This document shows, piece after piece, positions 10,397 through 19,819 of a stretch of DNA of 64,000 bases. Made by a program: the position numbers and the translations under genes. Below the pieces are notes generated by a model. That model ran no database searches. It worked only from the letters and a program-made list of their open reading frames with translations, and was not told the origin of the DNA. Position 1 is the stretch's first letter, and each line of letters opens with the position of its first letter. This DNA comes from SZUA-36 sp963774415 (GTDB lineage: Bacteria > Pseudomonadota > Gammaproteobacteria > Xanthomonadales > SZUA-36), in NCBI GenBank assembly GCA_963774415.1, contig CAVZEU010000003.1:434001-498000 (forward strand), read 5' to 3'.

Positions 10397-11049
10397 CCGG
10401 ACCCGGCCAATAGGCATTCGACCTCTGCCAGCGGCGCCCGCTTCTGCGGGCGCCCGTCGACGGGGCTGGGCGGCGCCATGCGCAGGTCCAGGCTGTTGAA
10501 CAGGGCCAGTTCGACGGTGATCCCGTCGACCACCATGAGCACCAACTGCACCATCCGGTAACCCCCGTCGTGCCAGCGAATCCTGCGTTGCTCGTCGCGG
10601 TACCTGAGCCCCTGGTTCATCAGGTGCATGATGACCGCGTCCGGCGGGTCGTTGAATACATGCAGCGAGATTCGGGTGTGCCTGTCGGCTGTGCCGGAAA
10701 GCACCGGCCCCACCAGCCTCGGGCTGAATTGCGCCAGTGAGCGCATGACCTTGAGCGCGACGCGGCGCATTTTGTGCAGGTTGCTCAGGTGCTGCTCGCC
10801 GGCGTAAAACCCCTGGTAGGCGCGCAGGGCGTCTTCCACTTCCACGTTGCTGGGCAGGGCGCGCGGGGTGTTGATACCCAGTCTCTGCGCCGCTTTTTGC
10901 TTGGCGATGAGGAAACTGCTCTGGGACTGCGTGGACATGATGCGGGCCGCCTCGGCGGCGATTTCACGGCGAATCTGCAACAGCCTGCCATTGCCGCGGT
11001 GATGGGGCCTCTCAGTAGTGGTCGTAGGGATCCTCTTTCGGTTGGGCAT
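10369..11049 (-). CDS. Conserved-looking protein of unknown function, possibly nucleotidyltransferase-like
   Basis: I do not recognise this 226-residue protein with confidence. The N-terminal 60 residues are basic and polar, the centre has a helical KMRRVALKVMRSLAQF segment followed by VGPVLSGTADRHTRISLHVFND, and the end contains VELALFNSLDLRMAPPSPVDGRPQKRA. The GTA...I.LH.F pattern and the closing SPVDGRPQKRA resemble small nucleotidyltransferase-fold proteins, but the usual GS..DxD motif is not visible. The start is supported by AAGGAG nine bases upstream of ATG 11049, inside the mrcA coding end, so it overlaps mrcA by 38 bases and gltA by 28. Coupling to PBP1A is likely. Confidence 0.6.
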
Positions 11050-13498
11050 CTGGATGATCTCCTTCTACTGGATCCTCCATCGGTGGCAGGGTTCCCACCT
11101 TGAATACTTCCATAATTGCGTCCTTGTTTTCAAGTCTTGCCAGCAACCCGTTTTTCGGATCGATGCGTGCCTGGACGATTCCGTCGGGGATTTCCGGCAC
11201 CTTGTCGGGGATGTCCTCGAGCGCCACGCGCATATAGTCTATCCAGATGGGCAAGGCGGCCCTGCCGCCCACCTCGTAGCGACCCAGCGGATCGTGGTTG
11301 TCGAATCCCACCCAAACGGAAGTAACGATGTCGTCGTCGTAACCGGAGAACCACGCATCGCGCTGTTCGTTGGTCGTGCCCGTCTTGCCCGCCAGGTCCT
11401 TGCGCTTGAGGACCATGGCTTTCTTGCCGGTGCCCCGGCGGATCACGTCCATCATCATGGAACGCACGAGGTAGGCATTTTGTTCGCTAATGACACGCGA
11501 CGCGGGGCGGGGCCGGGAGACCGCGGCGGCGGCTTCCGGGTCGGCTTGCTCCACCGCCTGGATGTGTCCCTGACCTTCGATCGGCAGGGGCCTGAAACTG
11601 GGTTTAAGCAATTCCGCCGTTTCCGGTTCTGCGGACGCGGGGTCGTCATCGATACAACCCTCGCAAGCGATGCGGGGGCTGGCCGCAAACACCACGTTGC
11701 CCTTTGCGTTCCTGATACGCTCGATGAAGTACGGGTCGATCAGGAAACCGCCATTGGCGAACACCGCGTAACCCCTGGCAATGCTGATCGGTGTGAGTGA
11801 AGCGCTGCCCAGAGCCATCGACAGGTTTGCCGGCAGTTCAGACGGATCGAAACCGAAGGCGGAGATGTACTTGATCGTGTAGGGGATGCCGATAGCCCGC
11901 AACAGGCGGATGGAAATCAGGTTGCGCGAATGCACCATGGCTTCCCGCAAGCGGGTTGGCCCGTAGAATTTCTCGCTGTAGTTCTGCGGCTTCCAGTCCC
12001 GCTCCAGCTCGCTGTCATTGAAAACGATGGGCGCGTCGTTGAGGATCGTGGCGGTGGTCTTGCCCTTGGCCAGCGCCGCGGAGTAGATGAACGGCTTGAA
12101 CCCCGAGCCCGGCTGCCTGCGGCTTTGTACCACGCGGTTGAATTTGCTGCGGGTATAGTCGTAGCCGCCGACCAGCGCCAGGATGCCGCCGTCATGCGGG
12201 TTCAGCGAAACCAGCAGCCCTTCGACCCGGGGCAACTGCGCCAGCTGGCGCCGTCCGTTGTCGAGCAGACGCGTGCGGATGATGTCGCCGACATGCAGCA
12301 CGTCGCTCACCTTGGCCGGCTTGTGGCCGAAGTGGTTGCGGCTGATGAAGGGCCGCGCCCAGCGCATGTCCTCCAGCGACAGGGCGATGGTCTGGCCGTC
12401 TGGCTGGAACACCAATGCCACGTCGTCGTCGACTTCGGTCACCAGGCCGGGTGACAGGCCGGCGACTGCCTTGAAAGACCTGAGCGCCTCATTCCATTGT
12501 TCCGTCGTGTGCTCGCCGCCGAGGTCGACGTGGGCTTCGGCGCCACGGTACCCGTGGCGGTGGTCATACGCCTCCAGCCCGTCGGTCACCGCCTGGTTGG
12601 CGGCGGTCTGCAACTTCGCCTTGATGGTCGTATACACCTGGTAGCCGGCGGTATAGGCCGCTTCTCCGTAGCGGGCCACCATTTTCTTGCGCACCATCTC
12701 GGCCAAAAACGGCGCCGAGACTTCGGTGGTCGCGCCGTGGTAGAACGCGGTGTTGCGGGTATTGACGGCCTGCTGGTATTGGGCATCGGTGATGTATCCC
12801 AGTTCCAGCATGCGGCGCAAGACGTAGTTGCGCCTTTCCATGGCTCGCTCCGGTGAAGTGATCGGGTTGATCCGGGAAGGGGCCTTGGGCAGGGCAGCCA
12901 ACATGGCGCACTCGGCGAGGCTCAGTTCGCCCACGGTCTTGCCGTAGTAGACGTCCGCGGCAGCGCCGACGCCATAGGCGCGGTGCCCCAGCAGAATCTT
13001 GTTCAGGTACAGTTCGAGGATTTCGTCCTTGGACAGTTCGCGCTCGATTTTCAGCGCCAGAAAGATTTCCTTGATTTTGCGGGAATAGGTTTTTTCCAGC
13101 GACAAAAAGAAATTGCGCGCCAGCTGTTGGGTGATGGTGCTGCCGCCAACGGATTTTTCGCCGGTGGTAATCAACTTCCAGACCGCGCGCGTAATGCCCT
13201 GGTAATCAATACCGGGATGGACGCGGAAACGGGCGTCTTCGCCGGCGATGAATGCATTGGTAAGGAAGGCCGGCATTTCGCTGATCTTGACGGGAATGCG
13301 CCGCTTTTCCCCGAAAACGCTAATCAATTTGCCGTCTTGCGTGTAGATTCTCAACGGCACCTGCAACTGTATGTCACGCAGGGTGTCGACATCCGGAAGA
13401 TCTTTAATAACAGTGATATAGGTTATCGTCAGGGCCGTCGCCCCGAGGATGGACAGGATCAGCATCCAGCGAAATATTGAACGAAACACTTTATTCAT
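11012..13498 (-). CDS. mrcA: Penicillin-binding protein 1A (bifunctional transglycosylase/transpeptidase)
   Basis: An 828-residue class A PBP that polymerises and crosslinks peptidoglycan. After a short cytoplasmic end and one membrane span (residues about 10-30) comes the GT51 domain with EDARFRVHPGID, VGGSTITQQLARNFFLS and LYLNKILLGHRAYGVGAAA; then an OB-like insert; then the transpeptidase domain with the SxxK serine in PGSGFKPFIYS, SRN as SxN and KTGTT. It lies divergent to pilMNOPQ, the classical ponA/pil arrangement of gammaproteobacteria. Confidence 0.96.
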   Translation of the reverse strand: MNKVFRSIFRWMLILSILGATALTITYITVIKDLPDVDTLRDIQLQVPLRIYTQDGKLISVFGEKRRIPVKISEMPAFLTNAFIAGEDARFRVHPGIDYQGITRAVWKLITTGEKSVGGSTITQQLARNFFLSLEKTYSRKIKEIFLALKIERELSKDEILELYLNKILLGHRAYGVGAAADVYYGKTVGELSLAECAMLAALPKAPSRINPITSPERAMERRNYVLRRMLELGYITDAQYQQAVNTRNTAFYHGATTEVSAPFLAEMVRKKMVARYGEAAYTAGYQVYTTIKAKLQTAANQAVTDGLEAYDHRHGYRGAEAHVDLGGEHTTEQWNEALRSFKAVAGLSPGLVTEVDDDVALVFQPDGQTIALSLEDMRWARPFISRNHFGHKPAKVSDVLHVGDIIRTRLLDNGRRQLAQLPRVEGLLVSLNPHDGGILALVGGYDYTRSKFNRVVQSRRQPGSGFKPFIYSAALAKGKTTATILNDAPIVFNDSELERDWKPQNYSEKFYGPTRLREAMVHSRNLISIRLLRAIGIPYTIKYISAFGFDPSELPANLSMALGSASLTPISIARGYAVFANGGFLIDPYFIERIRNAKGNVVFAASPRIACEGCIDDDPASAEPETAELLKPSFRPLPIEGQGHIQAVEQADPEAAAAVSRPRPASRVISEQNAYLVRSMMMDVIRRGTGKKAMVLKRKDLAGKTGTTNEQRDAWFSGYDDDIVTSVWVGFDNHDPLGRYEVGGRAALPIWIDYMRVALEDIPDKVPEIPDGIVQARIDPKNGLLARLENKDAIMEVFKVGTLPPMEDPVEGDHPDAQPKEDPYDHY

Positions 13499-13737
13499 GC
13501 CGTTATCCTGCTATGCTTAGCACCGGAAATAAAATATATTTTAGAGTACGCCGCCTGCAGAAAGTGTCGGGCGGGCAGAAAAATGCACCAGGTCGGACAG
13601 GGAAGTTCCGGTTAGTGACGTATTTCAAAACGCCTATCCCCGCTATTTCCCCTCCGCATTTTACAGGCAGTTGCCTTGAGGTGGTGAGCAGTTCGGCAAT
13701 CTGAGGTCGCGATGACATTTGTGTATTGCCGGGTTTT

Positions 13738-13757
13738 CTGTTAAAAACAGCTATAAG
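13738..13757 (+). promoter_or_regulatory. Candidate pilM promoter element with small palindrome
   Basis: The roughly 300-base divergent gap between mrcA and pilM contains no gene. CTGTT-aaa-AACAG (13738-13750) lies directly before TATAAG (13752-13757), a plausible -10 box for the pil operon. A matching -35 at normal spacing is not clear (TTGCCG is 20 bases upstream), so this is tentative. Confidence 0.3.
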
Positions 13758-13800
13758 AAGTTTCACTAAACCATTGGCATGGAAAAGGAATGGGGGAGTC

Positions 13801-14859
13801 TTGAAACTGTTCAGAAAAAAGAATGAACCAGTCATTGGGCTGGATATCGGCTCCACAAGTGTGCGTTTATTGCAGTTGTCCAGCCAAGGGTCCGGATACC
13901 GGGTCGAGCACTTTGCCATGGAACCCCTTGCCGAAGGCGTCGTGGTCGAAAAGGCCGTGCGCGATGTCGAAGCCGTCGCGGAAGCGATTACGCGGGCCAT
14001 CAGGGTAGCGGGCATACGCGCCAAGTCCTGCGCGATCGCGGTGTCCGGCTCAGCCGTCTTCACCAAGACGATAAGTTTGCCGGCGGATCTCGCCGAAGCA
14101 GACATCGAAAGCCAGGTGCAAATCGAGGCCAACCAATACGTTCCGTATCCGCTCGACGAAGTCAGCCTGGACTTCGAGGTGCTGGGCCCCTCGGCGCGCA
14201 ATGAAGACCTGATCGACATCCTGCTGGCTGCCAGCAAGAGCGAAAACGTGGAAAACCGACAGGATGCAATCGAAGCCGCTAACCTGAAGGCGAAAGTGGT
14301 TGACGTCGAGGCCTTCGCCATCGCCAATGCGTTCGAACTCATTCGCAAGCGCGACGGTATCGGCCGCAGCGAGGCTGTCGGCCTGTTCGATATCGGGCAC
14401 GATCTGTCCACCCTGCTGATCATCAAGGGCGAACGGGTCATCTACACGCGTGAGCATCCGTTCGGCGGTCATCAGTTGCTGGAAGAAACCATGCACCGTT
14501 ACGACATGACGGCCGAGCAAGCCAGCTTTTTCGAACGGAACGAGGAAGCTCCGGAAGATTTCGAAGAAGAAGTCCTGGAACCCTTCCAGCTCAACATCAT
14601 TCACCAGATCAGCCGCGCCCTGCAGTTCTACGCCTCCAGCAACGAGTATTCCAACATCGGCACCATCTACCTGTCGGGCGGCGTGTCAACCCTGAAAGGG
14701 CTGGCGCCCCTGGTGCAGCAGGAACTTGGCATGACGACGCGGGTGGCGGATCCACTGAGTGGAATGGACATCGCCAATACGGTTGCCGTGGGCGTCCTGA
14801 AACGCAATGCCTCCAACCTGATGATAGCCACCGGATTGGCTTTGAGAGGGTTTGACTGA
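13801..14859 (+). CDS. pilM: Type IV pilus assembly protein PilM
   Basis: PilM is an actin-like cytoplasmic ATPase-fold protein that binds the N-terminus of PilN and links the inner-membrane alignment complex to the pilus motor. The sequence has PVIGLDIGSTSVRLLQLS at the start, VSGSAVFTKTI, VEAFAIANAFEL, VGLFDIGHDLSTLLI and YLSGGVSTLKGL, the actin/FtsA nucleotide-fold motifs. The open frame extends upstream, but GGGGGAG directly precedes TTG 13801, which gives the usual PilM N-terminus (LKLFRKKNEPVIGLD); start at TTG 13801 is preferred, giving 352 residues. Its stop overlaps the pilN ATG by one base. Confidence 0.93.
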   Translation: MKLFRKKNEPVIGLDIGSTSVRLLQLSSQGSGYRVEHFAMEPLAEGVVVEKAVRDVEAVAEAITRAIRVAGIRAKSCAIAVSGSAVFTKTISLPADLAEADIESQVQIEANQYVPYPLDEVSLDFEVLGPSARNEDLIDILLAASKSENVENRQDAIEAANLKAKVVDVEAFAIANAFELIRKRDGIGRSEAVGLFDIGHDLSTLLIIKGERVIYTREHPFGGHQLLEETMHRYDMTAEQASFFERNEEAPEDFEEEVLEPFQLNIIHQISRALQFYASSNEYSNIGTIYLSGGVSTLKGLAPLVQQELGMTTRVADPLSGMDIANTVAVGVLKRNASNLMIATGLALRGFD

Positions 14860-15506
14860 TGGCCAGAATCAATTTACTGCCTTGGCGCGAGGAGTTACGG
14901 CGGGAGCGCCAGCGGCAGTTTCTCCTGTCTCTGTTGATTACCGCGGTACTCGGCGTGATCCTGGTGTTCCTGGTCGGGATGGTCTATGACGAGAAGATTC
15001 GTCACCAGAACACCAGGAACCAGTTGCTGCAGACGGAGATTCACAAACTCGAGCTCAGAATCACCAAGATCAACGAATTGGAACGCACCCGCGCGCGCCT
15101 GCTCTCGCGTAAACGGATCATTGAACAATTACAGGCGAGCCGCTCGACAACGGTCGAATTGCTGGACCAGTTGGCCAAGTCGATTCCCGTGGGTGTCACG
15201 CTGGTCAGCGTGTCCCAACAGGGGTCCAATCTTTCCCTGACCGGCACCAGCCAGTCGAATGCAAGGGTTTCTGCTTATTTGCAGAGCCTCGAACAAAACA
15301 GCCTGTTCCTGAATCCTCAACTCATTTACGTACGCTCGGCGGTGAAGTCCAACTCCCGGGAAGGTCAAAACAAGGGCGAGCCCTACCAGTTCAGCATCAA
15401 GTGCACGTTACGACCGCCCATTACCACGGACGAGGAGGCCGAAGAGGCGGTCGACCAGACCCAGACCGCGGCCGGCGGGAAGAGCAAGGGAGGCGCGACG
15501 AAATGA
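14859..15506 (+). CDS. pilN: Type IV pilus inner-membrane alignment protein PilN
   Basis: A 215-residue PilN. The signature ARINLLPWREELRRER at the N-terminus is the PilM-binding peptide; one membrane helix follows (about residues 22-44), then a coiled-coil segment (about 50-90) and a periplasmic ferredoxin-like domain. The C-terminal 25 residues are acidic and low in complexity. It starts on the pilM stop (TGATG) and ends on the pilO start (ATGA). Confidence 0.94.
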   Translation: MARINLLPWREELRRERQRQFLLSLLITAVLGVILVFLVGMVYDEKIRHQNTRNQLLQTEIHKLELRITKINELERTRARLLSRKRIIEQLQASRSTTVELLDQLAKSIPVGVTLVSVSQQGSNLSLTGTSQSNARVSAYLQSLEQNSLFLNPQLIYVRSAVKSNSREGQNKGEPYQFSIKCTLRPPITTDEEAEEAVDQTQTAAGGKSKGGATK

Positions 15507-16147
15507 TTCTTGACGACCTCAGAAACGCCGACTTTACGGACCTCGGCAGCGCCCCGGCAACCGTTCGCAATTCGGTACTCGCGGTTGCGCTGATATTGAT
15601 ACTGGCTGCCGGTTATTACCTGCTGATCAGGGACAAGAGGGCCACGCTCGAGCAGGGGCACCAGCAGGAACTGGCGCTCAAGTCCGATTTCGAGTTCAAG
15701 CAGCAGAAAGCCGCAAACCTCGAGGAGTACGAGAAACAACTGGCCGACATGCAGGAGCTGCTGAAAACCATGTTCAGACAGCTACCGAGCAAGACCGAGA
15801 TGGATAAACTGCTGGTGGACGTATCGCAAACGGCGCTCGCCGCCGGTATCGACGTGCAATTGTTCCAGCCGCAGTCGGAAGTGTTCAAGGACTTTTACGC
15901 CGAGCGTCCGATCAGCGTTCGCATGCTGGGTGACTACCACGAATTTGGTGAGTTCGTCAGCGGCGTGGCCTCGCTGCCGCGGGTGGTAATTCTGACGATG
16001 CACGATATTTCGTTGAAACGCGCCGCTGCGAACCAGAGCAACCTGGGCGATTCAGAAGGTCGGCTGATCCTCGAGGGTCAGGTCAAAACCTACCGCTACG
16101 TGGATGAGGAAGAGCAGGCTCAGCGGGCAACGGAGAAAGCACCATGA
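15503..16147 (+). CDS. pilO: Type IV pilus inner-membrane alignment protein PilO
   Basis: A 214-residue PilO, the heterodimer partner of PilN. A short cytoplasmic end, one membrane helix (SVLAVALILILAAGYYLLI), a coiled coil (about 48-90) and a periplasmic domain containing FYAERPISVRMLGDYHEFGEFVSGVASLPRVV in overlapping parts are the expected layout. The start was placed at ATG 15503 because it overlaps the pilN stop as ATGA; longer upstream readings run through pilN in another frame. Confidence 0.94.
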   Translation: MILDDLRNADFTDLGSAPATVRNSVLAVALILILAAGYYLLIRDKRATLEQGHQQELALKSDFEFKQQKAANLEEYEKQLADMQELLKTMFRQLPSKTEMDKLLVDVSQTALAAGIDVQLFQPQSEVFKDFYAERPISVRMLGDYHEFGEFVSGVASLPRVVILTMHDISLKRAAANQSNLGDSEGRLILEGQVKTYRYVDEEEQAQRATEKAP

Positions 16148-16686
16148 AGCAGATTGGCGGACAGGCGCGACACGTCGCCGGCATGCTGCTGGTGGCGTTG
16201 TTATTGACGGCGTGCAGCGACGACATGAGCGATTTGGAAGCGTACATCAAGTCGGTCAAGGCCCGGCCGGCCGACCCCATTCCCCCGATTCCGCCGGTCA
16301 AGTCGTATATCCCTTACGAGTACGAGGGTTTGACCGCGCGCGATCCGTTCCGGCCCTCGATTACCGAAGGCGCTGAAAAGGAGCGGGGCCCCACGAGCAA
16401 GAGTGGCCCGCGACCCGATTTCAAGCGGCCGAAGGAGTATCTCGAGCGCTACGAACTCGATACGCTGCAGATGGTGGGGACTTTCTCGAAAGGGAAAAAC
16501 TATTGGGCGCTGATACGTGATCCGGAGGGCGTCGTTCACCGTGTGGCGGTGGGAGACCACATGGGCAAGAATTACGGCCGTGTCGTCGAAATCGAGGATA
16601 CGCAGGTCAATTTGAGTGAGCTGATATCGGACGGCGCGGGTGGCTGGCTTGTGAGGGAAGCTTCCATCGCCTTGGGTCAAGGATAA
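16144..16686 (+). CDS. pilP: Type IV pilus lipoprotein PilP
   Basis: A 180-residue pilus lipoprotein that bridges PilN/PilO to the PilQ secretin. It has a signal peptide with lipobox LLTAC (Cys at about residue 24), a Pro-rich linker (ADPIPPIPPVKSYIPYEYEG), the conserved RDPFRPS and LERYELDTLQMVGTF motifs and a beta-sandwich end. Its ATG overlaps the pilO stop (ATGA). Confidence 0.94.
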   Translation: MKQIGGQARHVAGMLLVALLLTACSDDMSDLEAYIKSVKARPADPIPPIPPVKSYIPYEYEGLTARDPFRPSITEGAEKERGPTSKSGPRPDFKRPKEYLERYELDTLQMVGTFSKGKNYWALIRDPEGVVHRVAVGDHMGKNYGRVVEIEDTQVNLSELISDGAGGWLVREASIALGQG

Positions 16687-16787
16687 TCCGGTGGCGCAGG
16701 CGTAAGCGCGACCTTGAGGGTGCAGCCATGAATGGTACATATGAATTGGTTTTTAAACGGATACTGGCCGGTATATGGGGACAGTTT

Positions 16788-18917
16788 ATGAATAGCAGAA
16801 AACTTGGAGTTCACTTGGCGCTCGTTCTGGCGTTGCTGGTGCTGCCGGTGTTGTCCGCATGGGCTGCGACCGATGTCACCGCGACCGATTTCAGCAGCAA
16901 TGAGGCGGGTGACGTCAATATCACGCTGTTGACCAGCGGGGACGATCCCAAGGTCAGTGTTTTCGCGACAGAAAGTCCCGCCAGGATCATTCTCGACCTG
17001 GCCGATACGAACAGCGAGGTCAGCACCGACCCCGTGTCCGTCGGTGTCGGCCCGGTGCAGAAGTTTTCTACGCTCGCGGCAGGCGGCAGAACCCGGGTCG
17101 TGGTCGACCTTTCCAGGCCGGCCGCTTACGACTACCAGTCGGGTGACGGCCGCGTCGAATTGTCCATCAAGGGTGGAGGTTCCGGCTCAACGGCGCCGAT
17201 GCATGGCGGTATCGAAAAGTACACGGTCGAGAACGTGGACTTCCGCCGCGGCAACGAAGGCCAGAGCCGGGTTATCGTCAGCCTGGACAAGGAAGGGGCG
17301 AGCCTGTCCGTCAACAAAGAGAATTCCGGGTTGGCCGTGGACATTTACGACGCCACCATGCCCGATTCCCTGAACCAGCGTCTTGACGTGGCTGACTTTG
17401 CCACGCCGGTCAAGACCATCGACGTCAGCAAGAAGAACGACAGCGTACACCTCGAATTGAATATCCCCGGCGTGTTCGAGCAAATGACCTACCAGTCCGG
17501 AAAGAACTGGGTGATAGAGGTTTCAGCAGCGCCCAAGGCGACCATCGGCGCGAAGGACAAGGACACCCTGCAGTTCTACGAGGACAAGAAATACACGGGC
17601 AGCCGGGTCACGTTCAACTTCCAGGACATTCCGGTGCGGTCGGTGCTGCAACTCATCGCGGATGTATCCAATCTCAATATCGTCGTGGCCGACAATGTAT
17701 CCGGCAACCTCACTTTGCGGTTGACCAACGTCCCCTGGGACCAGGCCCTGGATATCGTCCTGGACGCCCGTAACCTCGACATGCGGAAAAACGGCAACGT
17801 CATCTGGATCGCGCCGACCGCGGACATCGCTGCGCGTGAACAACAGTTGTTGCAGGCGCTGCAGGACCGCAAGGACCTGGAGCCGTTGCAAACGGCCCTG
17901 ATCAGCGTCAGTTACGCCACCGCGACAGACCTGCAGAAGCTGATCACCGAAGCTTCGAAAAACAGCGATAGCGAGGGCGGTGACGCCGGTCTGCTTTCCT
18001 CGCGCGGCTCGGTCACCATCGACGAGCGAACCAACACGCTGATGGTCACCGACACGCCGGATCGTATCGAGGCGGTCAAGAAACTCGTCCTGGAACTCGA
18101 CCATCCCGTACGCCAGGTCCAGATCGAATCGCGTATTGTGACTGCCAGCAGTGATTTCAGCCATGAACTGGGCGTGCGCTTCGGCGTCACCGGTTTTCAC
18201 CGGCACGGCGACAGAAACCTTGTCGCGGTATCCGGCGACGGCTCGAGTGCCGACCTGCTCAATCCCGCCACCAACCCGAGGGACGACGGCCTGCTCGATA
18301 TCGCGGGCGTACCCGCCCGCTACAACGTCAACCTGCCGGTTTCAAGCAGCAATGCGGGTACCATCGGCGTGTCGTTCCTGACGGGTGACTGGCTGCTCGA
18401 CCTCGAACTGTCGGCACTGGAGGCAGAAGGAGAGGGCGAGGTGATCTCGACACCCAGGGTGATCACGGCCAACCAGTCCGAAGCCACGATAAAGCAGGGT
18501 GTTGAAATCCCTTACGAACAATCGTCCTCATCGGGGGCGACGGCCGTGCAGTTCAAGGAGGCCGTGCTGGAATTGACGGTCACGCCGCTGATCACACCGG
18601 ATAACCGTATACAACTCGAACTCGAGATCAAGCAGGACACGGTGGGCGAGATTTTCCAGACCGGCCGCGGCGGTTCGGTGCCCTCCATCGACAAACGTGA
18701 GTTGAGTACGTCGGTGCTGGTAAATAACGGTGAAACCGTCGTGCTGGGCGGAATCTTCCAGGATGAAACCAACAAGTCGGCGGACCGCGTGCCCTATCTG
18801 AGCAGCATCCCCGGCCTGGGCAACCTGTTCCGCCGGCGCAGCAACACGTCGAAGAAACGAGAACTGCTCATATTCGTGACTCCGAGCATCGTCGAAGAAG
18901 CCAGGGTCGTGGACTGA
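16788..18917 (+). CDS. pilQ: Type IV pilus secretin PilQ
   Basis: A secretin that forms the outer-membrane pore through which the pilus passes. A signal peptide with an ALA/AWA-type end is followed by two AMIN peptidoglycan-binding domains (residues about 30-230), a secretin/TonB short N-terminal domain (FQDIPVRSVLQLIADVSNLN), an N-domain and the C-terminal secretin domain with VISTPRVITANQSEA, the hydrophobic gate region and NGETVVLGGIFQDE. The open frame begins at 16728, but ATG 16788 directly precedes the signal peptide and has GGGGA upstream, so it is preferred (709 residues). The usual followers aroK and aroB are absent. Confidence 0.95.
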   Translation: MNSRKLGVHLALVLALLVLPVLSAWAATDVTATDFSSNEAGDVNITLLTSGDDPKVSVFATESPARIILDLADTNSEVSTDPVSVGVGPVQKFSTLAAGGRTRVVVDLSRPAAYDYQSGDGRVELSIKGGGSGSTAPMHGGIEKYTVENVDFRRGNEGQSRVIVSLDKEGASLSVNKENSGLAVDIYDATMPDSLNQRLDVADFATPVKTIDVSKKNDSVHLELNIPGVFEQMTYQSGKNWVIEVSAAPKATIGAKDKDTLQFYEDKKYTGSRVTFNFQDIPVRSVLQLIADVSNLNIVVADNVSGNLTLRLTNVPWDQALDIVLDARNLDMRKNGNVIWIAPTADIAAREQQLLQALQDRKDLEPLQTALISVSYATATDLQKLITEASKNSDSEGGDAGLLSSRGSVTIDERTNTLMVTDTPDRIEAVKKLVLELDHPVRQVQIESRIVTASSDFSHELGVRFGVTGFHRHGDRNLVAVSGDGSSADLLNPATNPRDDGLLDIAGVPARYNVNLPVSSSNAGTIGVSFLTGDWLLDLELSALEAEGEGEVISTPRVITANQSEATIKQGVEIPYEQSSSSGATAVQFKEAVLELTVTPLITPDNRIQLELEIKQDTVGEIFQTGRGGSVPSIDKRELSTSVLVNNGETVVLGGIFQDETNKSADRVPYLSSIPGLGNLFRRRSNTSKKRELLIFVTPSIVEEARVVD

Positions 18918-18938
18918 TCAGACTTTGCGGTGGTCCAG

Positions 18939-18966
18939 AAAGCCCGGGCTTGTCCCGGGCTTTTTA
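18939..18966 (+). terminator. Rho-independent terminator of the pilMNOPQ operon
   Basis: GCCCGGG (18942-18948), loop CTTGT, CCCGGGC (18954-18960) and five T bases form a textbook intrinsic terminator 24 bases after the pilQ stop. Confidence 0.93.
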
Positions 18967-19002
18967 GCAGCCATCGGGACGGCTTGCAGGCGAAGGGGCC
19001 GG

Positions 19003-19036
19003 CAATAACCGGTATGTCACAATAACCGGTATGACA
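19003..19036 (+). repeat. 17-bp tandem duplication over the start of the N-formylglutamate hydrolase gene
   Basis: CAATAACCGGTATGTCA (19003-19019) is repeated as CAATAACCGGTATGACA (19020-19036), 16 of 17 bases equal. Each unit carries an ATG. The first ATG (19014) opens a three-codon frame ending in TAA; the second (19031) starts the gene. Confidence 0.85.
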
Positions 19037-19819
19037 CCTGTGTATACACTGTTCTCTGGCGACACTCCGCTGCTCGTCAGTGTCCCTCACGCCGGCACCT
19101 GCTTGCCGGAATCGCTCTCCGCGCGCCTGACACCGGCCGCGCGCAAACTACCCGATACCGACTGGTTCGTCGACCGGCTCTATCGCTGGGTCACCGGTAT
19201 GGGCGCCGGTCTGCTCGTCGCCCGTTATTCCCGTTACCTGATCGATCTGAACAGGCCGCCGGACGACGTCAGCCTTTACGATACCAACGCCGGCCCCGGC
19301 CTGTTGCCGCTCGAGACCTTCTCCGGTGAGGCCCTGTACCGCGACGGTCTGCAGCCGTCGGCCGAGGAGGCATCGCAGCGCCGCCGCAGCTACTGGCAGC
19401 CGTATCACGATGCGCTCGCGGCCGAGTTGAAGGCCTTGAAAAAACGTCACGGCTATGCCTTGCTGCTCGATGCCCATTCGATACGCAGTGAGGTGCCGCG
19501 GTTGTTTACCGGCACCTTGCCGGACCTCAACCTCGGCAGCAACAGAGGCGCCAGCGCCAACGCCGGTCTGATCAGGGCAGCGGCGGTCGCACTCGAGAGC
19601 CGGCCACAGTATTCGCGGGTGCTCGATGGACGTTTCCGGGGCGGCTACATTACCCGGCACTACGGGCAACCACACGAGGGTGTGCACGCCCTGCAGTTGG
19701 AAATGGCGCAATCCGTCTACATGCAGGAGTCCCCGCCGATTTTCGATGAAGGCCTCGCGGCCGCCGCGGAGCCGCTTTTGCGGCATTTTCTCGCCACACT
19801 GCTGGGGTGGCGGCCGTGA
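19031..19819 (+). CDS. hutG: N-formylglutamate amidohydrolase (HutG-like)
   Basis: A 262-residue member of the N-formylglutamate deformylase family, which releases formate and glutamate at the end of the five-step histidine pathway used by pseudomonads. Matches are LLVSVPHAGTCLPESL, DTDWFVDRLY, YLIDLNRPPDDVSLYD, LLLDAHSIRSEVPRLF, the GYITRHYGQPHEGVHALQLEM stretch in overlapping parts and YMQE. It overlaps hutF, which makes its substrate, by four bases. The start region is a 17-bp tandem duplication, so the ribosome site is unusual; ATG 19031 gives the family N-terminus. Confidence 0.93.
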   Translation: MTPVYTLFSGDTPLLVSVPHAGTCLPESLSARLTPAARKLPDTDWFVDRLYRWVTGMGAGLLVARYSRYLIDLNRPPDDVSLYDTNAGPGLLPLETFSGEALYRDGLQPSAEEASQRRRSYWQPYHDALAAELKALKKRHGYALLLDAHSIRSEVPRLFTGTLPDLNLGSNRGASANAGLIRAAAVALESRPQYSRVLDGRFRGGYITRHYGQPHEGVHALQLEMAQSVYMQESPPIFDEGLAAAAEPLLRHFLATLLGWRP

